From the NCBI GenBank assembly GCA_026770575.1, contig MU657218.1:72916-93261 (forward strand): 20,346 bases of DNA. Reading direction: 5' to 3'. Shown piece after piece: positions 1 through 10,100 of this stretch. This stretch comes from Pelagophyceae sp. CCMP2097 (Eukaryota; Sar; Pelagophyceae). The first letter of the stretch is position 1; every line of letters begins with the position of its first letter. A program made the translations under genes and the position numbers. Below the pieces are notes generated by a model that ran no database searches, was not told the origin of the DNA, and saw nothing but the letters and a program-made list of their open reading frames with translations.

Positions 1-2039
1 TCGCCGCTGCGTCGCCGCCGCCCGTCCAGTTCGTCGGCAGCCGGAGCACATCCGCAAAGATCTTGTGCAGCGGCCATTGGAACAAGTAGACTTCAAAGGA
101 GCACTCGCCCAAAGCATCTAGAGCGGCGTGCGAGCACACAGCGGCGAAGCGCGACGGTCTCCGCTTCGTCCGTTCAACCAGAGGCGCCACCGGCGCCTCA
201 AAGGGCAGCGCTTGGCAGTCGTGCGCGGCGTCGACGGCTGCAAAGGCCAGGAACGCGGCGAAGAGCGGGGCCAGGGCGTGGTCGAAGAACGGTTCGAGAC
301 CGGCGCGGTAATCGAGGCCTGCGTGGCTTGATGATAAGGTACGACGGTCGTGGTTGTCTGGGTTGTCCGACACAGATCGGACGCGGCTCGATACGCGGGT
401 TTGGCGCGAGCAAAACGGCGAGACCTGCGTCGCTCGTCGACGCCGCCCATCCCGCCGCGGGTGCTCACCGACGGCGAGCGCTGCGAAATCTGCTGCGTGG
501 CCGGCGAATTCCGACGGCCGCGCCGTCGCGGCGAGCTCGGCTGAAACGGCGCCGAGCGCAAAGTCGGAGAGCATCAAGGGTGGCCAAAGGTAGAGCCAAT
601 AGTGCTGCTGGATTGTCAAAGTGCCCCCCGATTGCCACAAAAGGAACAGCGTCACGCCTATTTTGACGGTAAGACGCGAGAGTCGCGCCTTTGACGGTAC
701 GACGGCGGCATCCGGAAGCACGCGGAGGGACGCGTGCGACGATGGCAGCGTCACGCCGCCGGCGTTCGTCGAACCTCAGCCGCTCGCGACTCTCCTCCGT
801 CCTCGCTCATGACGCTCACCCATCTTCGCTCATTCCGTCCTCGCTTGTTGCGGCTTTGCGGGCATTCGCCGGCGCGGGTCGGCACCCGTCGGGAGCGCGG
901 CGAGCAGCGCGGCGGCGGCCCAGAGGCAGCGGCGCGGCCGGTTGAAAAAGGCTCGGTCGAAGATGGCGGGGTACCTGCCAGGACGGCGTCTTTCGAGCGG
1001 CCTCGCGCGCAGTTCGGACGCACAGCAGCCACGCCGGCGCGAGGGCGGCGACGGTCCAAACTTGGCCGTTTGGGCACCATCTCGAAGGTGAAAGCCACGG
1101 CTCCATGAGCACCGCGCACCGGGACACGTGGCCAAACGCCGGCGCCTAGCGACACTTTCAAAGGCACCGACGCGTCGAGCGGCCCCGCACGCCTTGTCTG
1201 GTTTCCATCATGACGCAGTTGCATGCGTCGCCCTCGGCGGACATCAAGAGCACTGCTACTGCCATTGAAAGGTACGTCGACGCAAGTACTCGGCCAAACC
1301 TGCGCGCGAGCCACGACGCGGCCGCTGCGCCGAAGCGGCCGTCGCCCGCCGTGGAGACGAACGCGCCGCGCGACGCCCAGTGCCTAACTTGAATGTCAAA
1401 GTGGACAGTCCTTTGCAGCGCGGCCCCTCCTCGGCGCGGCCCGTCCTCGGCGCGGCCCGTCCTCGGCGCGCGGGCGCGTGACGCACGTGACGAAGCCGCT
1501 GAGGACGACAAAGTAGTCGACTGCGCAGTTTGACCGCCAGAGTGTTTTGACCTACGCGCAAGCGTTTTGACCTACGCGCAAAGTCGACGACGACGCAAGG
1601 CCGCGTCGACGCAAGGCCGCGTCGACAGCGCAAGGCCGCTCCTCCTCGACGGCCCGCGCGTCGACGGCGCTTGCGTGGCGCCCTCGGAGCCCGCCTCTGT
1701 CGCGTCCGCGACGCTGGCGCGGGCGAGGGGTCCGCTTGAAGAATGCGGCGAAAAGTGCTGCGTCACAATCCACAGCGAAGCCAGACACCGGCTCCCCGAG
1801 ACGAAGCGCAGCCGCCGCCGAGAAGCTGCAAGGCGGCCGTCGCGCGAGAGGGGCGGCGGTGCGGGAGCGCCGCCGGCAAGGCCCGCGGCGGCGGACGCCA
1901 GACCGCGCCTGGCTGCCGTGGCTCGCCGCCGCCGCGCGGCGCCTCGGCGACGAGCGGCGCGCGCTCCGGGTGGCCCTTCGCGCGCGGCGCCGCGGCCTGC
2001 GGCCGGCGGTCCGCGACGGTGCGCGGCGAAGCGGGTCAT
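1..2039 (-). CDS. Acyltransferase-3-family membrane O-acyltransferase, partial at its C-terminus, multi-exon
   Basis: Probable multi-pass membrane enzyme that moves acyl groups onto sugars or lipids (acyltransferase-3 family). Exons read on the minus strand: about 2039-1710 (3' boundary unresolved), 1520-1487, 1383-1191, 1145-1024, 974-886, 657-469 and 318 to the left edge. From 1520 onward every junction keeps frame and is GT...AG. Family landmarks appear in order: CLASLWIVTQHF with the expected His in the first helix; VDYFVVLSGFVTHW, the usual FFVLSGF motif; LARRFGRVLASTYLSM; NGQVWTVAALAPAWLLYP; VTLFLLW and HYWLYLWPPLMLSDFALG helices; and LGECSFEVYLFQWPLHKIF, equivalent to the LGxxSYxxYLxHWP helix near the C-terminus. 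The start is uncertain. An in-frame ATG at 2039-2037 opens an Arg/Ala-rich leader, and a later start or another 5' exon is possible. The stop lies beyond base 1. Family call is firm; substrate is unknown. Confidence 0.78.
1541..1640. repeat. Two short tandem repeat arrays in a predicted intron of the acyltransferase gene
   Basis: Two adjacent 20-bp copies with core GTTTTGACCTACGCGCA lie at 1541-1560 and 1561-1580. They are followed by two perfect 16-bp copies of GACGCAAGGCCGCGTC (1592-1607, 1608-1623) and a third diverged copy to about 1640. They fall between the first recognisable exon and the exon at 1520-1487, so they are probably intronic. They make the exact exon boundary here hard to place. 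Confidence 0.8.
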
Positions 2040-4128
2040 TTCAAAAGCCTCGACACCCCCCGCACTGCCCCCGCGTGCGACTTCTCGCGATCTGACCTGA
2101 TGCGGCGCGTCTGCGTGCGGCATTGGCTCGGCTCCGACGGCGGCGCGCCCGAGAAGCCCCGAGAGACGAGTTACGACGACGCGAACTCAGCTGCAGGAGC
2201 CTGCTGCGGCTTTCACTAAACTTTCGCTTTTCGGCGATGAGATTCGACGTTCAAGTTTCTCTCAGGCTACCGCAGCGCGTCCAGACCTCCGGAAGAAGCC
2301 CGGCCGCGCGTCCCGCGGCTGCGCGCGGCGCGCGAAACGGCGGCGGCGCTTTGTCAGCTTCAGCAGCTTTATTTGTTCTCGCACACCAAAGTCGCGCGGT
2401 GGGGCGCCGCCGGGTCGTGTCGCTTCGTCGGACACCGGGCCGAAGAGGCGCACGCGTCCGGCGTCGCGGGCGTTTCCGGGGTCGGCTGCAGCGCTCTCCC
2501 GCGACAGCGGCCCGCGCCGCAGCCGCGGCCCGCGCGGTCGGCGGGGGCGGTGCGATGACAGCGCTGTGGACTACGCGGCCTCGGACGTTGGCCCGCGAGC
2601 ACTGGGATGGCGGCGGCCCGCATGCACCGCCGCGAGTCCGCCGCCACGAGGTCCGACGCGCCGCCCCGGCGAAGCGCGGATGCGTCCGCACTGTCTTCGA
2701 GGGCCAGCCACAGCTTCTTGCCGAGCGAGCCGACAGCGCGGCGCGGGACCGCCCTGTGCCTTTGGGCTCCCCCGCCGAGCCGCCGCAGCCGGCACCGTAG
2801 CGACCGATACAATGGAGCGGCGTCTTGACCTGTTTTACAGGCTGGTCAACACTCCTGCCCGCTGTCTGAGGAAGCTACAGCAAAGGATGGAGAGCACGAT
2901 GCCCGCCCCTCTTGTGCCGCGCCGGTTCGTTCCAGAGGCTGCTCGGTCGTCTCGCACGACACCCGCTGCTGCCTTTCCTCCCTTTTTTCCTGAGTATCAA
3001 CGATTGAACTTTCCACTGTTGCTCTGAGCTCGAGGTTTCGACTGCCCTCGCGTTCGTCTCCGCATCCTCTCGCGCAGCCATCGTTGCGGCCCAAGCTGAG
3101 GTGCATAGGTGCATCATTTCAAAAATGAACTTTCCGGGAAGGGTCCTCATATGGCCATATGGGTCGATAATATTATGTCCTTGAGACTTGGAGATTTCGG
3201 AGTCGGCGTCGGATGGGGCTCGGTGCGGCGGCGTTGGGTCCGGGATGATCTTCGCTGTGACGCTGTAGAAGGACGCGCTCACCGGCCGCGTGTGGCGATT
3301 TTTATCGGCGGTTTTGTGGTTTGGCCGCTCTTCGCGGCACCCGCCCCGGTCGTTCCGGGGCCTGCAGCCGCGGCGGCTCGGCGGAGGGGGGCGCGCATGG
3401 CCCATGCCGAGCACCCTTGTTCACCGGAGAAGCCTAGGCCCGAGGGAAACGTCCACCGCCGCGTTTGCGGCCGCCAAGCGGAAGCGCACACCGCTGCGAC
3501 GGTCGCCCGCGAGCGAGCCTTTGATGCTGGCTCGCGAGGGACCGGCGGGCTCTGAGAGACCGGAGCGCGGCCTTTGTAGCTCTGAGGATCGAACGCGCGG
3601 CTTTTAATGATTCTTTATCAAAGAATATGGCTCGCGCGCGAAGAAGCGGGCGGCTGCGACTGCCTTTCCGGAGAGCCACCGTACCCGCGGCGTCGGCACC
3701 GCTCGCGACCGCGCGGCACGAGGTCCAATATATATATGATACTGTCAGAAGATGTACACACGAAAGAGAAGCCCGAGCGAAGAAAACCCGATGCGATCCA
3801 AGATGTTTCGGTCTTCCAGGTGCGGCGCCGGCGCCTGCCAGAACCCGTGGGTTTGTCGGATAACCGCGGGTTTGGCACCCGGCGCGCCCGCGCGGGTTCG
3901 GGTTCGGGCCACGGCCAGACCCGCGGGTCGACCGACGGGTCGGCCAAAACGCGCAAACCCGGCAAACCCGACCCGCGGGCTTCGGGTAAAACAAACCTAT
4001 TTAAGCTCCTGCTGCAGCGACACATGTATAGGGCTGACGCTACAATTGTATCCGCGGCGTTTCAAAACCCGGCTAAAGTTTCTGGAAATCTTGCTTTTCA
4101 GCTTTTCAGCTTCGGCTACTACGATCTC
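2040..4128. other. Intergenic region between divergent genes, no confident gene
   Basis: This stretch separates the presumed starts of the minus-strand acyltransferase and the plus-strand surface-protein gene. The left half (2100-2800) is very GC-rich and open in several frames at once. Those frames are Arg/Ala/Pro-rich without motifs, so I do not call them genes. From about 2810 the GC content drops. A 71-codon plus-strand frame at 2812-3027 starts MERRLDLFYRLVN; it has no recognised homology and is not called. Visible sites are a perfect 14-bp palindrome CATATGGCCATATG at 3148-3161, a run TATATATAT at 3729-3737, and an inverted repeat ATTCTTT-ATC-AAAGAAT at 3610-3626. Both divergent promoters should lie within this region, but I cannot fix a start site. 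Confidence 0.5.
3843..3987. repeat. GC-rich self-complementary repeat built on CCCG/GGGTT(T/C)
   Basis: The left arm is rich in CCCGnGGGTTTG and GGGTTCGGG words. The right arm carries the complementary CAAACCCG and CCCGACCCGCGGGC words, so the segment can fold imperfectly on itself. It lies about 140 bp upstream of the start codon of the large plus-strand gene. It may be a short non-autonomous element or a promoter-proximal structured repeat. I see no clear target-site duplication. Confidence 0.45.
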
Positions 4129-7100
4129 ATGAGAATCGAGGGCGTTGGAGCGCTGGCTGTGCTCGCGGGCGCGGGCGCGCGCGCAGCGCCGGCGCCGCAG
4201 GCCGCAGGGGCCCACGCGATGCCGGCGGCGGCGGCGCGGCGTCCAGAGGGCGAAGCGCACGGCGAAACGCACGGCGCGGCGCGCGCCATGACGTGCTTCG
4301 CCATGGCCATGGTCGCCGGCTTCGGCGACGGTGCGGCCCCGGGCAGTCGACGCGACGGCGCACGACATCCGTGCTTGATCGTAGGCTGGGAAACCTCATT
4401 TATAATAAACTCCCTAGGCTGGGACGGCGACTTTTACAGCGTCACCGCGCTCGACGGCGCGCTCGTCGCGACGGGGACGCTCGAGACGAACTTCACGGGC
4501 ACCGACGAAATCTGCCTCGCTGAAGGCGACTGCTACGCGCTCACCGTCCGCGCCGGCGTCCGGAAGTGTGGAGAAGGATGGCGTGTCGCCAAGGCCGCCG
4601 GCTTCAGCGGGACGCGCGCCCCGCAGGTCGGCGGCGGCGTCTCCCCCGAAGAGCACTCGTGGTCGCTCGGCGGCCTCGGCGGCGGGTCGCCCGCGACCAT
4701 CTTCTTCGGCGTCGGCGGCGGCGAGCTGACCGCCGCAGCCGCGGGCGCCTGCGTCGAGGGCGACCACTGCTTCGAGTTCGAGATGTACGACGGTGCGTGC
4801 GAGCGCCAAAAGGCGTAGACGCAGCGATGTCACGACGCAAACGCAGGCCTCGGCGGCGGGTGGGACGGCACGCTGTACCAGTTCGACGCGCTGCCCGTGG
4901 GAACGCTCGAAGACGGGGGCACGGGCACGTGCGTGGCCGCGCCTTCGCGGTTGGACAACCCGAACCGTCGACTTTGTACCGTCGATTATCCTGGTCGCCC
5001 TCGAGGTACGGCGTCTGTCTGCGGCGCGGGTGCCACACGCTGTCCATTTTCGGCGGCAACCGCCACGAGGAGCACGCCTGGCGCCTCGCCGCAACGGACG
5101 GCGGGCCGCTGGCGGGCGCGGCGGCGGCCATGACGGTCGGCGAGACTCCGTTCTCCGCAGACTTCTTCGTATCCGCAGACGGTGCCGTCACCTGGGGCTC
5201 GTGCGCCCCAATCGCATCTTTCCAAGACCTCGAGACCGTCGTCGCCGCGCGCGCATCCATGGACCTCGTCGTCACCGCCGACCTCTTGTTCGAGCGTGCC
5301 GTCGGCATCGCCGTGGACAAGCGCGTGGAAATCGCCGGCGCCGACGGCGCGCAGATGCCGCGTTTGAACGGCGGGTACGCGACGCGGCTCTTCGAGGTTG
5401 GAGGCGTGCTCGTGCTGCGGCGCCTGGTGCTCGAGGACGCGGTGGCGTGGCACGCAGGCGGCGGGTGCGTCCTCGTCGACGGCGCGGGCGCGGTGTTCGA
5501 GGCGTTTGGCGTTCTGGCGCAGCGCAACGCCGCGGAGACGGGCGGCTTCCTCGAGTCGAGCGAAGGCACTATTGTGCGGCTGACGAACTGCACGTTCGTC
5601 AACAACACGGCCACCGCCGAGGGCGGCCTGGCCGTCACGCGCGGCGGCTACCTGCGCCTCGACGGCTCGTCCGTCACCGGGTCGACTGCGACCGACGACT
5701 GCGGCGCCATCTCAAACGTCGGTGGCGTTGTTGAGCTCGTGCGGTCGACGCTGGCCCGGAACGGGGCCACGCGCTACGGCGGCGCGGTATGCTCGTCTGA
5801 CGACGCGCGAACCGACGTCGAAGATTGCCTTTTCGAGGACAACACGGCCGAGTCGGGCGGCGCAATCGTCAGCTTCGCCGACTGTGTCGTGCGCGGCTCC
5901 GCCTTCCGCCGCAACGTCGCCACGTTCCAGGGCGGCGCGGTCTACGACTCGGGCGACGCCACGCACCTCGCACAGTCGTCTTTCGAGGACAACACCGCGG
6001 GCGAGGCCGGTGGGGCAGTCTTCTCCGACTGGGGCACGCTGGCGCTCGAGGACTGCCGCGCCACGGGCAACATCGCCGGCGACCGCGGCGGCTTCCTCAG
6101 CCGCGAGGTCGGCCTGGCGCACCTCACCGCGTCGCGCGACGCAGGTCCGTCGCCCGCGCAGAGGGCCCGAGCGGAGGCCCGGTGGCGGCCGCGCGATCCG
6201 ATGCGCGACATAGGCGAGGCGTTTTCGGAGCAAGACCTTGCGGCGTTTGACTTAGTAGTCGACGGCGGCGACTTCTCGCACAACGAAGCAATGCTCGGCG
6301 GCGCGTTCTTCGTCATCGACGCGTTTGTGCACGTCCGCGGCGCCTCGGTGCACTCGAACCGCGCCGACCGCGCCGGCGGCGGTTTCTTCCTGAAAGACGC
6401 GCCGGCGACGACGTTCGACGCCGCCGAGCAATCGGCTGACGGCGCCGTGCTCGACGGCGCCGACTTTGACACGCGCCTCCGGGCAAACCTCTGGGCCGCG
6501 CACTCCTTTGGCGACGGCGCGGCCGTCCAAGGCAATCGCGCGCTCCTCGGCGGCGGCATCTTCGTACGTGGGACTTGCTATACGGGGCCCCACTCTCGAG
6601 TATCCGAGTCGCCACATTCAGGCCCGTGACGCGCCGAACCTGGTCCTCGACGACTCTGTCATTTCCGGCAACGAGGCCGTGGCGAGCGGCGGCGGTTTAT
6701 ATTTCGCCAGCACGAGCGTGCGCGTCGCCGCGGCGAACGGCACGCTCGCGGAGAACGTGGCGACGGAGGGATCGGCGGTCTACTCGGACACACCGCTGGC
6801 GACTGTGCGGCTCCGCGGCCTTTGCCTCCGCGGCAACAAAGCGGGCGATGGGACGCTATATTTTACGCTCGGCTCGGACGTGACGGTGGACCGCCTCACG
6901 TCGGCGGAGAACGTGGCGCGCGTCGGCGGCATTGCGTTTGTCAGCCCAGACTCGCAATTCCGCCTCGCCAACTCTACGTCCCACGGCGACGCCGCGTTGG
7001 ACCGCGGCCTCGTTGTTTTCGCCAGCGGTTGCGGAGCGACCATCGAGCGCTTCCAAGCGATGGATGCGGACGTCGGCGGTTGCCTCGTTTGCGGCGTCGA

Positions 7101-10100
7101 GCTCCGCGTCCGCGTCGCCGACACGGAAATCGTGCGCACGACCGCATATGCGTCGAGCTTCCTCTCCGTCGCGAGCGCGAGGAGCGTCGCCCTGGAGCGC
7201 TGCGTCTTCGTCGACGCGCACGTCAAGACTTCGTGCGGCGTTGCGTTTATAGACGGCGGGGAAACGACGCTCCACGACGTCACAATCGTCGGCGCAAACG
7301 GCGGCGCGCTCTGCCTCCGCGGCGGTTCCGTCAACGTGTCCACGTCGACGTTCCGGAACAACGCCGGCGGCGCGTTCCTCATCGACGCGGCCGCGAAAGT
7401 CAGGGTGGGCTCGTCGACGTTTTTGGAGAACAGCGCGCCGCACGGCGCCGTCGCGCGCGTCTACGATGCCGCGTCGACGTTCGAACCTTTCAACTCGAAT
7501 TTCGAGGGCAACGCCGCCAGCTGCGATGGCGGCGTCGTCGCCGTGCGCGTCGCCGCTGATGCAGCGGGCGGCGTCGCCGCCTCCAGCTGGGCGACCATCG
7601 CGGGGCGCCGCCTCGCGGCGGAAGACGCAACGGCGGGACCGCGCGTCAGCGGTGCGTCGTCGCACCTCGAGCCGCGGACCTTTGACGCTTTGAGCCGCGG
7701 ACCTCTAACGCCTCGACGGGCCTTTGACGCTGCGACGCCGGACATAGGCTTTATCAGCCGCGGCGCCAACGTCTTCCGGAACAACACCGCCGGCCGCGGC
7801 GCGGTGCTCATGCTCGGCCGCGGCGCGCCCCCGCGTCGGCGACGACGTTCCGGACTCTCGTAATCGCGGCGGCGGCGACTAGAGCGGCACCAGGGGCTCG
7901 CGCGAGTCGGCGGCTCGACGCTGCCGCGATTTAGGTGCCTTCGGCGCGTTTGACGCGACCGACGCCGCCGTGGCAAACTTTGCGCGTGGGGGCGGCGGCG
8001 TGTCGTACTTCGAGCACGACGAAGCCACGCACGCTGCCGTCGCGGCCGCCGCCGCTGGCGACTCGGCGGCAAGAGCGGCGTACGTGGTGCCCGTCGTGGG
8101 CCTCGAGGCCATGGCGCTCCTCGGCAACGGCGCCGCGTACGGCCCCGCGGGCGCGTCGGACCCCGTACGCATCTCGGTGATGCACTCGCGAACGGAGCAG
8201 TCGCAAGTTGCCAACGAGCACGCCGTCATCGTCGCCGTCGTCGACTGGTTCGACGCCACAGTGACCACTTTCCGCGACAGCGCCACCCTCGCGCTCGCCG
8301 CGGGGCACGGCCAGGCGGACGTGGCACTCTCGGGAGCGTTGATCATGGCGATTGCTGACGGCGTCGCGACGTGGCCGCCCGAGTCGTTCACGCTGACGTT
8401 GCGGCCCAACGCGACGGTCTCGCTCACCGTGACGCTCGGCGCCGACACCGTGCACAAGGGGGCGCTCGACGTGTACCTGCGGCCCTGCGCCGTCGGCGAG
8501 GCTGACCTGGGCACGTCGTGCGCCGCGTGCGTCTCGGGCACGTACAACGTCTACGCCGGCGCTGCGTGCGGCGCGTGCCCAGCGCACGCAGACTGCAGCG
8601 GCGGCCGCGACATCACCGCGAATCGGCGCTACTGGAGACAGGCCTGGGATTCGGACGCCGTGCGCCGCTGCAGGTTTGACGACGCGTGCGAAGGCTCGGG
8701 CGTCGACCTTTGGGGCGCAACGCAAGTCAACGCGACAGTCGCGCGCGGTGCCGCAGTGGCACACGTCGACGCGGCGGCGCAGTGCACGCACCACCATGCG
8801 GGGCCGCTCTGCGCGACGTGCGAAAGCGGCTACCAGCTCGACGGCTCGGGCGTCTGCGGCACGTGTGCCTCGAGCGACAACGAGAAGCGGCGGCGCATCG
8901 CCGTCGCAGCCACACTCGCGACGCTCACGCTCATCGCCGCCGTCTGCGCCTGCCGCTACCGGGAACGGCTCCAGCGCGTCGCAGCCTACGCCGCAAAAGT
9001 CGGCTGGTGCGACGCCGGCCGCGCGGTGGCACAGAGGAGGGGGGGGTGCAAGCATTGACTACGGATGGGGCCCCGCAAGGGCGCACGGGGTCCCGCTAGG
9101 TACTACGGCGCCATCCTCTCGTCGCGGCTCAAGGTCTTGCTGGCGTTTTACCAGATCATGGCCGCGATGACGCTGTGCTTCCCGGACATGGACTGGCCGC
9201 TGCCGATGCGCAGCTTCTTCGGCCGGATCGCGTTCGTCTCGTGCGTCGCCGCCGCCTTGCCTCGCCGTCGCGCGGGGCCGCCTCGCGACGGATCTATTGT
9301 AGGTTGGACTTTGGGCTATGGTCGTCCATTCTCTGCCGCACGCGCTTTGACTTTCTGGACAAGCTCTTCATCGCGACGGCGCTCCCGTTCGTTATCGCCG
9401 TCGCGTGCAAGCTGCTCTACGAGTGGCCCGCGCTCGGGACGGTCCTTCGCATGTAAGGCGCTGCGGCCGTTGCGACTGTCGCCTCAGCCCGGTCGACCGG
9501 CGCGCTTGTAGGCCGCGGAAGCGCGTGCGCGCTCTGGTGTCGCTCCTCTTTTTGGTCATGACTTATATCATCTACACCGTCGTCTCCGGCATCGTGATCC
9601 GCGCGCTGCAATGCGACGACGGCTTCGGCACCTCGGACAACTCGCCCTACGCCGACGGCAGCTTCCTCTACCAGGACTACACCGTCTCTTGCCGGTCGCC
9701 GCGCTACAAGCTCTACCGGATCTACGCCATCTGCATGGTCTTTGTCTACCCCGTCGGCATCCCGGTACTCTACATCGCGGTCCTCTACCGCGCCAAAAGG
9801 CACATCGCACCCGCGGACGTCGGCGCGCTCGCGCTGGAGATTGTACGATCCAAGCCCGAAATCGCGCGCGACTTCATCGCCGCGAAGCGCGCCCTCGGCG
9901 AGGAGATCGATGAGCTGGAGCTGGAGCGGGAGCAAAAGCAGCGCCGCAGCGTCGGCCGCGGCTCCTCGCTGACGCGGCTGGCGGACCACTACGCGTACGC
10001 GACGTGGGCCTTTGAGGTCGACTTTTATCGCACCGAGCTGCGGCGCGTCGAGCACGAGGCCGCCGTCTGCCACCAGGCCGGCGAGTACCTGCGCAGCCAC

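Noticed and set aside
2123..2800. 225-codon plus-strand frame and overlapping 147-codon minus-strand frames
   Set aside because: Several frames are open at once, with Arg/Ala/Pro-rich sequence and no domain or splice support.
3607..4128. Upstream extension of the surface-protein reading frame
   Set aside because: The extension covers the GC hairpin repeat and lacks motifs; the ATG at 4129 begins a credible signal peptide.
4604..5638. 344-codon minus-strand frame antisense to the surface-protein gene
   Set aside because: It is a shadow of the plus-strand exons, Arg/Thr/Ser-rich without motifs.
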